Made by a program: the position numbers and the translations under genes
In this document: positions 8,876-15,585 of the stretch, one piece after another
Position numbering within the stretch: the stretch's first letter is position 1
Layout of the letters: every line of letters begins with the position of its first letter
Notes under the pieces: model-generated
Told to the model about the DNA's origin: nothing
Seen by the model: only the letters and a program-made list of their open reading frames with translations
Database searches by the model: none
Origin: an uncultured Chromatiaceae bacterium
Lineage (GTDB): Bacteria > Pseudomonadota > Gammaproteobacteria > Enterobacterales > Alteromonadaceae
Direction of reading: 5' to 3'
Length of the DNA: 23,092 nucleotides
Assembly (NCBI GenBank): GCA_946482325.1
Contig: CAMLRA010000052.1
Span: forward strand, 1-23,092

Positions 8876-9472
8876 TCAGTTTTGTTTAAAACGCGCCAGC
8901 CGGCTTTGTACATAAGGTGCTGCCAGGGCCAGGCTGTCATAATTTGCCGGTAAAGCCGCCACTTCCTGCTCTTCTCCCACCACCACAAAACCAGCCTTTT
9001 GATAGGTTTTCAGTGCCGACGGATGATCGTCGCTGCAGGTGTGCAGCCAGATCCGGCCCGGACTCCATTGCTGTGCCAACGCGACTGCGGCAAGCGCCAT
9101 TTTTGGGCCGAGCCCCTGACCAATAAAAGCCGGCATGATGCCAAAAAACTTCAGCTCGACACTGTTATCATCTTCTGGGTGTTGCCACAATTCGATAAAA
9201 CCTGCCGGTGTACCTTGTTTGTAAAGTACCCAGGTCCGGACCTGTCCAGTGCCCAGATAATCCAGCCAGTCCTGATAAGTCCAGCTCAGCCGGCTGAACC
9301 AGCCCCAGGGCGTTCCAACAGCACTGAATAAAAACTGGCTGAATTCCGGGCTGACCACTTCGGCCTCCAGCAGACTAAAACCTGCAGGCCACAGCGGTAG
9401 TTGTAACGGACCGCCCTGATAATCCAGATACCAGGTAGTCACAATCCCGCTGTTGTTTTGGCTGACTGCCAT
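8876..9472 (-). CDS. GNAT-family N-acetyltransferase
   Basis: 198-residue protein with a GCN5-related acetyltransferase fold in its C-terminal half. Strand beta-4 and the acetyl-CoA loop read ELKFFGIMPAFIGQGLGPKM, with the Q/GxGLG pyrophosphate-binding segment. SALKTYQKAGFVVV is the typical C-terminal helix and strand. The acceptor is unknown; related proteins act on small molecules or protein N-termini. The frame opens at 9490, but ATG 9472 (MAVSQNNSG) is chosen because AAGGA lies six bases upstream. It is the last gene of the ghrA-like / crotonase / GNAT operon, 20 bases after the crotonase gene stop. Confidence 0.85.
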   Translation of the reverse strand: MAVSQNNSGIVTTWYLDYQGGPLQLPLWPAGFSLLEAEVVSPEFSQFLFSAVGTPWGWFSRLSWTYQDWLDYLGTGQVRTWVLYKQGTPAGFIELWQHPEDDNSVELKFFGIMPAFIGQGLGPKMALAAVALAQQWSPGRIWLHTCSDDHPSALKTYQKAGFVVVGEEQEVAALPANYDSLALAAPYVQSRLARFKQN

Positions 9473-9492
9473 ATTTTTTCCTTCATACAATG

Positions 9493-10254
9493 TTATTTGC
9501 TTTGGATCCGCTGCAATAACGCCGCAATATGCTGCTGCGCCGCATCGGTCTGCAGCGACTGAAACTGTTGACGGAACTCAAAAGCGACTGCATCGTCCTG
9601 CCGGTAACAGCTGCGCAGCTGCAGCATCGACGTTTTGGTCTGGCGTACCAGTGCGGTCGGGATAGTCGCCAAATGCGCACAAAGCTGTTTAGCGCGCGTC
9701 AGCAGCATTTCTTCATCAAGCAGTTCTTTGACAAAACCCTGCGCCAATGCTTGCTGCGCGGACAACCGTTCACCGGAGAAAATCATCGCAGCCGCCTGCT
9801 GCCAGCCCACCAGTTGCGGTAACAGCCAGGTGTGACCGCCGCCCGGATGAATGGCCAGATTAAAAAACCGGCTTTCGAACCAGGCTTCCGGACTTGCCAG
9901 CCGAACATCACAGGCCATCGCCAGATTCATGCCGGCGCCTAAGGCCGGACCATTCACCAAAGCGATAGTAAACAACGGGCTGTGCGCCACAGAAGTAAAA
10001 GCCGAATAAATCTGCTGCAGCTCTTCGCCATCACCATGCGCGGCCTGTTGCAGCGCAGTTAAATCAGCGCCGGAACAAAAAGCGCCGGCGCGGCCCGTCA
10101 CCGCTAAGGCTTTGACAGCCGGATTCTCCAGCAACCCTTCCACAGCGTTGGCGATTTCCAGTGCAGAGGCCGGTGTTAACAAGTTGCGTTTTTCGCTGCT
10201 GATTAACGTCAGCACCGCGAGGTGATCAATGATTTCTAAGGTATAAGCAGCCAT
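9493..10254 (-). CDS. Crotonase-fold (enoyl-CoA hydratase/isomerase family) protein
   Basis: 253-residue crotonase-superfamily protein expected to bind an acyl-CoA in the cytosol. Oxyanion-hole segments are present: AFCSGADL (58-65) and NGPALGAGMNLAMACD (101-116). Aligned to rat mitochondrial enoyl-CoA hydratase, the two catalytic glutamates (144 and 164) correspond to N110 and F130, so classic hydration is unlikely. The FNLAIHPGGGHTWLLPQLVG stretch is one I recall from other family members annotated only as enoyl-CoA hydratase. It may be an isomerase, hydrolase, decarboxylase or other thioester enzyme. ATG 10254 overlaps the stop of the upstream reductase gene by one base (TGATG), and its ribosome site AGAGGA lies inside that gene, so translation is probably coupled. 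Confidence 0.87.
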   Translation of the reverse strand: MAAYTLEIIDHLAVLTLISSEKRNLLTPASALEIANAVEGLLENPAVKALAVTGRAGAFCSGADLTALQQAAHGDGEELQQIYSAFTSVAHSPLFTIALVNGPALGAGMNLAMACDVRLASPEAWFESRFFNLAIHPGGGHTWLLPQLVGWQQAAAMIFSGERLSAQQALAQGFVKELLDEEMLLTRAKQLCAHLATIPTALVRQTKTSMLQLRSCYRQDDAVAFEFRQQFQSLQTDAAQQHIAALLQRIQSK

Positions 10255-11177
10255 CAGTATCCTCTTATGCGGTCGACCTGATTGACCATCGGCAGGCCAG
10301 CCTGCACCCGGCGGTAGTTTTCGGCAATCTGGGCCACGGCAGTATCGGCATTAGTCACTGCCGAAATATGCGGTGTCAGCAACAAACCCGGCGTACCCCA
10401 GAATGGGTGCTCAGCCGGCAAAGGTTCAGTGCGAAATACATCCAGACAAGCCGCTGCAATCTGACCACTGTGCAGGGCCGACAACAAAGCCTCGTCATCC
10501 ACAATAGCACCACGCGCCACGTTGACCAAAATAGCGCCGGTTTTGAGCTGCTGAAGCCGCGCCTCATTCAACAGATTTTCTGTCGCCGGCGTTAACGGCA
10601 ACAGACAAATCAACAGATCCGCCTCTTTTACCGCAGCGGAAAACTGCTCAGCGCCGGCAAAACACTGCACACCTGCGATATCGCGCTGACTGCCAGACCA
10701 ACCGCTGACCTGATAACCTAAAGCTGCAAAATGTTGCGCCGCCGCAGCACCGAGTTCACCTAAGCCCAGCACACAAATCTGCTGAATTTTCCGCGGTGAA
10801 CGCGGTTTCCACAACTGTTGTTGCTGATTGGCGCTGAATTCATCAAACCGCAGCCGGTAATAATTCAGCACAGTATCGAGGTATTGCAACATCGATGCAG
10901 TCAGATGTGGGTCGACGATGCGCGCCAGTGGCAAAGTTGGCGGCAAGCTGTGGTCTGACAGAATACTGTCAACACCGGCGCCAAAAGACTGTAACGCCCT
11001 GAGGTTTGGTAAAGAAGCCACGACGCCAGGCGGCTGTTTCCACACCACAGCAAAATCGACAGCAGCCGGATTGTGCAGCTGCGGCCAGACTTCAATGACG
11101 ACATCCGGCAATTGTTGCTGTAACGCCGCTACGACGCCGTCTAGTTTTCGATCCGGAATAATCAGCGCAATGCTCAT
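10254..11177 (-). CDS. ghrA: D-2-hydroxyacid dehydrogenase, GhrA-type glyoxylate/hydroxypyruvate reductase
   Basis: 307-residue NAD(P)H-dependent reductase of 2-ketoacids, probably acting on glyoxylate or hydroxypyruvate in the cytosol. The nucleotide-binding loop is GLGELG (138-143). The catalytic triad of the family is present: R222 (NVARGAIV), E251 (DVFRTEPLP) and H270 (LTPHISAV). FGAGVDSIL (65-73) and the C-terminal QVDRIRGY match E. coli GhrA closely. A TTG at 11192 would add five residues, but ATG 11177 (MSIALIIPDRK) fits the family N-terminus. It is the first gene of a three-gene operon with the crotonase and GNAT proteins, whose combined role is not known to me. The symbol is by similarity; substrate preference among GhrA relatives varies. 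Confidence 0.86.
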   Translation of the reverse strand: MSIALIIPDRKLDGVVAALQQQLPDVVIEVWPQLHNPAAVDFAVVWKQPPGVVASLPNLRALQSFGAGVDSILSDHSLPPTLPLARIVDPHLTASMLQYLDTVLNYYRLRFDEFSANQQQQLWKPRSPRKIQQICVLGLGELGAAAAQHFAALGYQVSGWSGSQRDIAGVQCFAGAEQFSAAVKEADLLICLLPLTPATENLLNEARLQQLKTGAILVNVARGAIVDDEALLSALHSGQIAAACLDVFRTEPLPAEHPFWGTPGLLLTPHISAVTNADTAVAQIAENYRRVQAGLPMVNQVDRIRGY

Positions 11178-11207
11178 AACTGGCTCAGTCAACGAAAATT
11201 GGCCTTC

Positions 11208-11237
11208 ATTCTAAACAGCCCCGTCCCTGCCTGACCA
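11208..11237 (-). promoter_or_regulatory. Possible ghrA operon promoter
   Basis: Minus strand -10 TAGAAT (11208-11213) with a weak -35 TGGTCA (11232-11237) 18 bases upstream. The start would be near 11201, 24 bases before the ATG. Confidence 0.35.
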
Positions 11238-11258
11238 GCCTGATCCCAGACCAGTCGC

Positions 11259-11303
11259 CTGAAATTTCAGCAAATTGCCATAATTCTGTGGCCGGACTGT
11301 CAT
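11259..11303 (+). promoter_or_regulatory. Palindrome and possible PhoB box upstream of olsF
   Basis: CTGAAATTTCAG (11259-11270) is a perfect 12-base palindrome. CATAAT (11279-11284) could be a -10. CTGTGGC (11286-11292) and CTGTCAT (11297-11303) are spaced 11 bases apart, as in a Pho box, matching the CTGTCAT half-site at 4 and 7 of 7 places. This lies 53 bases before the olsF ATG. Phosphate control of ornithine lipids is known in other bacteria; the site itself is a guess from pattern. Confidence 0.35.
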
Positions 11304-11355
11304 ACAGCCTGCTTAGCCTTGGCGTCATACCGAACGAGCCGGGACAGAGGCAAGC

Positions 11356-13068
11356 ATGTTAAATGTGGAACAAGTCGTCGAGCGGCACCTGCCGCAACTA
11401 AATAACAACAGCTGGCTGGCCAAACCGGTCAAAGGCGCGCTGAAGCATCTGCTGCATGAAGATGAGTTTCAGCGTTTTGCCGCGCAATATCCGCATCTGT
11501 TTGGTCTGGAGTTTGTCGAGCAGGTGCTGGATTATTTCGCTTTCCGCTATCAGGTGCGTGACAACGAGTTAGAACGTATTCCGGCGGCTGGTCGGGTCGT
11601 GATTATCGCCAATCACCCGATTGGCTCGCTGGACGGTCTGGCGCTGATTAAGTTAGTCAGCGATATCCGCCCTGATGTCAAAGTAGTGGCGAATCAGCTA
11701 CTGAGCAGTATAGGCCCGCTGCACGACCTGCTGCTGCCGGTCAATAACATGCAAGGCAACACAGAGCGCCGGATGCTGGATAATATTGGCGCCCATCTCG
11801 CAGCAGAAGGCGCGGTGATTTTGTTTCCGGCCGGCGAAGTGTCGCGGCTCAAACCCAACGGCGTGCGCGACGGTAAATGGCACGGCGGCTTTTTACGTTT
11901 TGCCCGGGCCGCCAAAGCGCCAATCCTGCCGATTTATATCGATGCCCGCAATTCACTGCTGTTTTATGGCGCGTCGATGCTGTACAAACCGCTGTCGACT
12001 ATGTTGCTGGTGCAGGAGATGTTTAAGCAAAAGCATAAACATATTGGCTTGCGCATCGGCGACATGATCCCGTACGACAGTTTTGCCCAGCCGTTGTTCG
12101 ACCATAAAACTATGGTCAAAGTGTTTAAAAAACATCTGTATCGCCTCGCCAAAGACAAAACACCGCTATTAAAAACTCAGTCGGCTATCGCCCACCCGGA
12201 AGACCGGCAAATGCTGAAAAAAGCTATCAGCCAATGCCCGCGTCTCGGCGAAACTGCTGATGGCAAACAAATTTATCTGTATCAGCCGGAGCCGAGCTCC
12301 GTGCTGCTGCGCGAAATCGGCCGGTTACGTGAAATCGCTTTTCGGGCGGTCGGCGAAGGCAGCGGCAAACGCCGCGACACTGACAAATACGACAGTTATT
12401 ACCAGCAGCTGATTTTATGGGACAACGACGATCTGGAAATTGTCGGTGCTTATCGATTTGCCGAAGCAGCGCCTGTCATCGCCGAACATGGTCCGCAAGG
12501 CTTGTACACAGCTTCGTTATTTCAGTTCAGTGAACAATTGCAGCCGGTGCTGGCGCAGGGACTGGAACTTGGCCGCAGTTTTGTCCAGCCGAAATACTGG
12601 GGCAAACGTAGCCTGGATTATCTGTGGTATGGCATTGGCGCCTATTTAAAACAACGGCCGCACATTCGTTATTTGTTTGGCGGCGTCAGCTTGTCCAACA
12701 GTTATCCAAAAGCTGCGCGCGATTTGCTGGTGTATTTTTACACTTTATATTTCAGCAGCGAAGATGACAGTGCCCTGCCAAACCGGCCTTATGCGCTCGA
12801 CATCACCACGATGCAGCAGCTGCAGCAGCATTTTAGCGGTAACAACTACACCGAAGATTTTGTCGAGCTGAAACATTTGCTGGCGAATATGGGCCTCGCG
12901 GTACCCACTTTATATAAGCAGTACAGTGAACTGGCCGAACCCGGTGGTGTGCAGTTTTTATCTTTTGGTGTCGACCCGGAATTTGCTGATTGCATCGACG
13001 GGCTGGTGCTGGTGGATATCAGCAAAATCAAAGCAGCAATACGGGAAAGGTATCTTGGGGAAGGCTAA
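11356..13068 (+). CDS. olsF: OlsF-type bifunctional acyltransferase (ornithine-lipid synthesis)
   Basis: 570-residue fusion of two acyltransferases. The N-terminal part (about 60-270) is a PlsC/LPLAT domain with ANHPIGSLDG (H87, D93) and the acyl-acceptor block LFPAGEVSR. The C-terminal part (about 310-565) is an OlsB/GNAT-like N-acyltransferase, with LREIGRLREIAFRAVGEGSG near its start, ending in a DPEFADCIDGLVLVDI segment. This arrangement is that of OlsF in Serratia and Vibrio, where the C-terminal half puts a 3-hydroxyacyl chain on ornithine and the N-terminal half adds the second chain. The product is a phosphorus-free membrane lipid. The histidine-aspartate spacing is HX5D rather than the usual HX4D, which I recall as normal for this fused family. 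The amino acid used (ornithine, glycine or other) cannot be read from sequence. ATG 11356 follows GGGACAGAGG. It is monocistronic. Confidence 0.85.
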   Translation: MLNVEQVVERHLPQLNNNSWLAKPVKGALKHLLHEDEFQRFAAQYPHLFGLEFVEQVLDYFAFRYQVRDNELERIPAAGRVVIIANHPIGSLDGLALIKLVSDIRPDVKVVANQLLSSIGPLHDLLLPVNNMQGNTERRMLDNIGAHLAAEGAVILFPAGEVSRLKPNGVRDGKWHGGFLRFARAAKAPILPIYIDARNSLLFYGASMLYKPLSTMLLVQEMFKQKHKHIGLRIGDMIPYDSFAQPLFDHKTMVKVFKKHLYRLAKDKTPLLKTQSAIAHPEDRQMLKKAISQCPRLGETADGKQIYLYQPEPSSVLLREIGRLREIAFRAVGEGSGKRRDTDKYDSYYQQLILWDNDDLEIVGAYRFAEAAPVIAEHGPQGLYTASLFQFSEQLQPVLAQGLELGRSFVQPKYWGKRSLDYLWYGIGAYLKQRPHIRYLFGGVSLSNSYPKAARDLLVYFYTLYFSSEDDSALPNRPYALDITTMQQLQQHFSGNNYTEDFVELKHLLANMGLAVPTLYKQYSELAEPGGVQFLSFGVDPEFADCIDGLVLVDISKIKAAIRERYLGEG

Positions 13069-13070
13069 TA

Positions 13071-13098
13071 AAAAACGCCGGCAGCTGCCGGGGTTTTT
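13071..13098. terminator. Bidirectional terminator between olsF and gluP
   Basis: CCGGC-AGCT-GCCGG stem with flanking AAAAAC and GTTTTT arms. It lies directly after the olsF stop codon and 12 bases from the end of the convergent transporter gene. Confidence 0.9.
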
Positions 13099-13110
13099 GA
13101 TCATCTGCAG

Positions 13111-14379
13111 TTAAATCTGCGGCTGCTTAATCTTCGAGCCAACCAGACCGTAATAACAGATATAAACGTAACAGAATACCGGCACGATAAAGCTCAGTTG
13201 CAGGCCAATAGTATCCGCCAGCACCGCCTGTAACACTGGCACTAATGCACCACCGACAATAGCCGCACAAAGCACACCACTGCCATTACTGGTGAAGCGT
13301 CCAAGGCCTGTCACCGCCAGACTGAAAATGGTCGGGAACATAATCGAGTTGAACAGCCCCACCGCCAGCAAGGACCACATCGCCAGCGGACCACTGCCAA
13401 CAATGGCCACCACCACTAACAACGCAGCAACCACGGCATTAAAGGCCAGCACTTTACCTGCTGAGATTTTTTGCATCACCGCAGCACCGATAAACCGGCC
13501 AACCATAGCGCCGCCCCAGTAATAACTTAAATAGGCTGCCGCCTGCGCTTCCGGCATGCCAGCGATATGCGGCTCGCCCATAAAGTTCACCAGATAGCTG
13601 CCAATCGACACTTCACCACCAACGTAGACAAAAATACCCAGCGCGCCCAGTACCAAATGGCTGTATTGCCAGGCAGAGCCCGGATCAGCATTTACCTTTT
13701 CATCGACATGGTGCTCAGACACTGTCGGCAGATTTAATTTGGCAAAGACTGCCGCCAGCACCAGCAATGCTGCAGCCAGCATCAGGTAAGGAACTTGTAC
13801 TGCTTGCGCTTCCTGCAGTTTGTGCTCTGCAGTACCAGCGGCAGCAGTCACAGCGCCCATAATCATTAAGCCGCCAAACCAAGGGGCGATGGTAGTCCCC
13901 AGCGAGTTAAAAGCTTGCGTCATCGACAACCGGCTCGATGCGGTTTCAGCACGACCAAGCGCGGTTACATATGGGTTCGCTGCGACTTGTAGAATCGTGA
14001 TGCCAGATGCCAGTACAAACAAAGCGCCTAAAAACAACGCATAGGTTTGAGTTGACGCTGCCGGATAAAACAGCACACAACCACTGGCTGCGATCAGCAG
14101 GCCAATGACAATACCGCGCTGATAACCGGCACGACGCACCAGCAAACCGGCCGGCAGCGACACCAGGAAATAGGCGCCAAAGAAACAGAACTGAATTAAT
14201 GAGGCCTGGGTGTAACTCAGGTCAAACACATTTTTCAGATGCGGGATCAAAATGTCATTCAGACAAGTGATAAAACCCCAGATAAAAAACAAAAACGTCA
14301 GGCTGGTCAGGGCAAAACCATGATTCTGCCCGCTGGCGTTGGTTTGATAAGCCTCGCCGGATGGTGTGGTTACTGACAT
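13111..14379 (-). CDS. gluP: Sugar:H+ symporter of the FucP/GluP group (MFS)
   Basis: 422-residue inner-membrane transporter with 12 predicted helices, importing a hexose with protons. The N-terminal helix region [44 protein letters not shown], and [19 protein letters not shown] are the standard blocks of the glucose/galactose (GluP) subgroup of the fucose permease family. The residues [22 protein letters not shown] are also near-identical to what I recall of GluP proteins. NagP (N-acetylglucosamine) and mannose or fucose permeases are close relatives, so the exact sugar is uncertain; no catabolic gene is adjacent to settle it. ATG 14379 has AAGAGA upstream. A promoter at 14495-14523 would give a leader of about 108 bases containing a GTCAG/CTGAC dyad (14450-14465). 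Confidence 0.87.
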   Translation of the reverse strand: MSVTTPSGEAYQTNASGQNHGFALTSLTFLFFIWGFITCLNDILIPHLKNVFDLSYTQASLIQFCFFGAYFLVSLPAGLLVRRAGYQRGIVIGLLIAASGCVLFYPAASTQTYALFLGALFVLASGITILQVAANPYVTALGRAETASSRLSMTQAFNSLGTTIAPWFGGLMIMGAVTAAAGTAEHKLQEAQAVQVPYLMLAAALLVLAAVFAKLNLPTVSEHHVDEKVNADPGSAWQYSHLVLGALGIFVYVGGEVSIGSYLVNFMGEPHIAGMPEAQAAAYLSYYWGGAMVGRFIGAAVMQKISAGKVLAFNAVVAALLVVVAIVGSGPLAMWSLLAVGLFNSIMFPTIFSLAVTGLGRFTSNGSGVLCAAIVGGALVPVLQAVLADTIGLQLSFIVPVFCYVYICYYGLVGSKIKQPQI

Positions 14380-14494
14380 ACAATTTCTCTTGTTATGGAA
14401 GTGTCTATCCTGTGCGTGACTAAAACGGCCTCAGCGGTCTCTCCCCTCTGTCAGTCAGTGCTGACGAAGCCCGCAGCCAGATTTAGCTGTTTGT

Positions 14495-14523
14495 ACTATA
14501 CGCATCAATCACCGGCTTGCAAA
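14495..14523 (-). promoter_or_regulatory. Probable gluP promoter
   Basis: Minus strand -35 TTTGCA (14518-14523) and -10 TATAGT (14495-14500), 17-base spacer. Predicted start near 14488. The inverted repeat GTCAG-TCAGTG-CTGAC (14450-14465) lies about 25-40 bases downstream and could be a repressor site or mRNA hairpin. Confidence 0.5.
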
Positions 14524-14538
14524 CACTTCAGCCCAGCC

Positions 14539-14658
14539 ATACGTATGTAAGTTTCCAACATTTTGTCGAAAATGTACCTCTTTATCCGCCAACGGCTACC
14601 ACTTCAGCAAAGTTTGTTTCATATCAAACTTTGGCGCTGCAAAGCCGCTTGTTGCGGC
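14539..14658. promoter_or_regulatory. Dyad-dense control region upstream of ompW
   Basis: Four perfect dyads in 120 bases: CATACGTATG (14539-14548); ACATTTT-GTCG-AAAATGT (14558-14575); CAAAGTTTG-N8-CAAACTTTG (14608-14633); GCCGC-TTGTT-GCGGC (14644-14658). The third holds the FNR-like site described separately. No sigma-70 ompW promoter stands out between here and the ribosome site at 14736. No gene is supported in 14380-14747. Confidence 0.6.
14614..14627. promoter_or_regulatory. FNR-like binding site upstream of ompW
   Basis: TTGTT-TCAT-ATCAA matches the FNR consensus TTGAT-N4-ATCAA at 9 of 10 fixed positions. E. coli ompW is known to be FNR-activated, so anaerobic control here is a fair inference. 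It lies 120 bases before the start codon, inside a larger inverted repeat. Confidence 0.55.
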
Positions 14659-14747
14659 AAAAGCTTGATCCAGCCCAAAGTTTTGCCTGCTCAGAAGCGC
14701 ACAATGCCCGCAGTTAAACAAGACCTGTGTCTCTGAAGGAAAATAAC

Positions 14748-15446
14748 ATGAACACCAAACTGAACCTGTTTGCACTGGCCATGGCTGGTTTTACTACTGC
14801 CGCTTCTGCCAATATCTCTGTCAACGTTGGCGCTATTACTGTGGCACCGAACGACAGTAGCAGCTCATTAAACGTGGTGGAAAAAGTTGCCGGTTTACCA
14901 ACAGGCTCCACAGCAGTCTCTGTGGACAATAACACCCAGCTGGGCCTGACCTTTGACTACAAATTCGATAAAAACTGGACAGCCGAACTGATTGCCGCCA
15001 CACCTTTCAGCCATGATATCGCGGTAAAAGGCTCTGCGATTGACGGCCTGGCGATTGGTAACACCAAACACTTGCCACCAACTTTATTAGGGCAGTACCA
15101 CTTTGACCTGGGCAACAGCAACTTTGACCCATTTGTTGGCGTCGGCTTGAACTACACCAAATTCTTCGACGAGTCTGCATCAGGCGCATTAAAAACTACG
15201 TTGCAGGCACTGAAAGTGACCACAGCTTCAGACGACGTCGACCTGAAGTTAAAAGCAAGCTGGGGCCTGGCGCTGCAAGCCGGTTTTAACTACAAACTGA
15301 GCGAGACCTGGGGTCTACACTTTGTCGCCACAAAAATGGATATCGACACAACAGGCGAAGTCCGCGTCAACAATAACGTGATCCAAAGCGTCGATGTGCA
15401 AATCGACCCATGGGTTTACATGGTTGGCGTGCGCTGGAGCATGTAA
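14748..15446 (+). CDS. ompW: Outer-membrane protein OmpW
   Basis: 232-residue precursor of an eight-stranded outer-membrane beta-barrel with a hydrophobic channel. It has a signal peptide (MNTKLNLFALAMAGFTTAASA, cut before NISV) and the family blocks DNNTQLGLTFDYKF, ELIAATPFSHDI, KHLPPTLLGQYHF, DPFVGVGLNYTKFF, KASWGLALQAG, MDIDTT and IDPWVYMVGVRW, all aligned with E. coli OmpW. ATG 14748 is preceded by AAGGA. The earlier ATG at 14727 would place extra residues before the signal peptide. An oddity is the last residue: the barrel ends WSM rather than in the aromatic residue that normally guides BAM assembly (E. coli OmpW ends in F). It shares its upstream region with gluP and is followed by a terminator at 15531. 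Confidence 0.95.
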   Translation: MNTKLNLFALAMAGFTTAASANISVNVGAITVAPNDSSSSLNVVEKVAGLPTGSTAVSVDNNTQLGLTFDYKFDKNWTAELIAATPFSHDIAVKGSAIDGLAIGNTKHLPPTLLGQYHFDLGNSNFDPFVGVGLNYTKFFDESASGALKTTLQALKVTTASDDVDLKLKASWGLALQAGFNYKLSETWGLHFVATKMDIDTTGEVRVNNNVIQSVDVQIDPWVYMVGVRWSM

Positions 15447-15530
15447 GCAAGAATTTATCCTGCGGCAAACAGGATGGACGCCGGCAGGCAGCCGGTGTAG
15501 CAGCAAGGACGGTGCAGAATAAGGGGGAAC

Positions 15531-15556
15531 AAAACAGCGGCTTTGCCGCTGTTTTT
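15531..15556. terminator. Terminator between ompW and the ABC exporter gene
   Basis: AAAACAGCGGC-TTT-GCCGCTGTTTT stem with T run to 15556. A-rich and T-rich flanks make it usable from both convergent genes. Bases 15447-15530 hold nothing recognised. Confidence 0.9.
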
Positions 15557-15585
15557 ATTTTAGAAAAGCAGAAGAACATCAGACT

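Noticed and set aside
14517..14717. 66-codon plus-strand frame upstream of ompW
   Set aside because: It covers the dyad-rich control region, has no ribosome site and its amino-acid composition is not protein-like.
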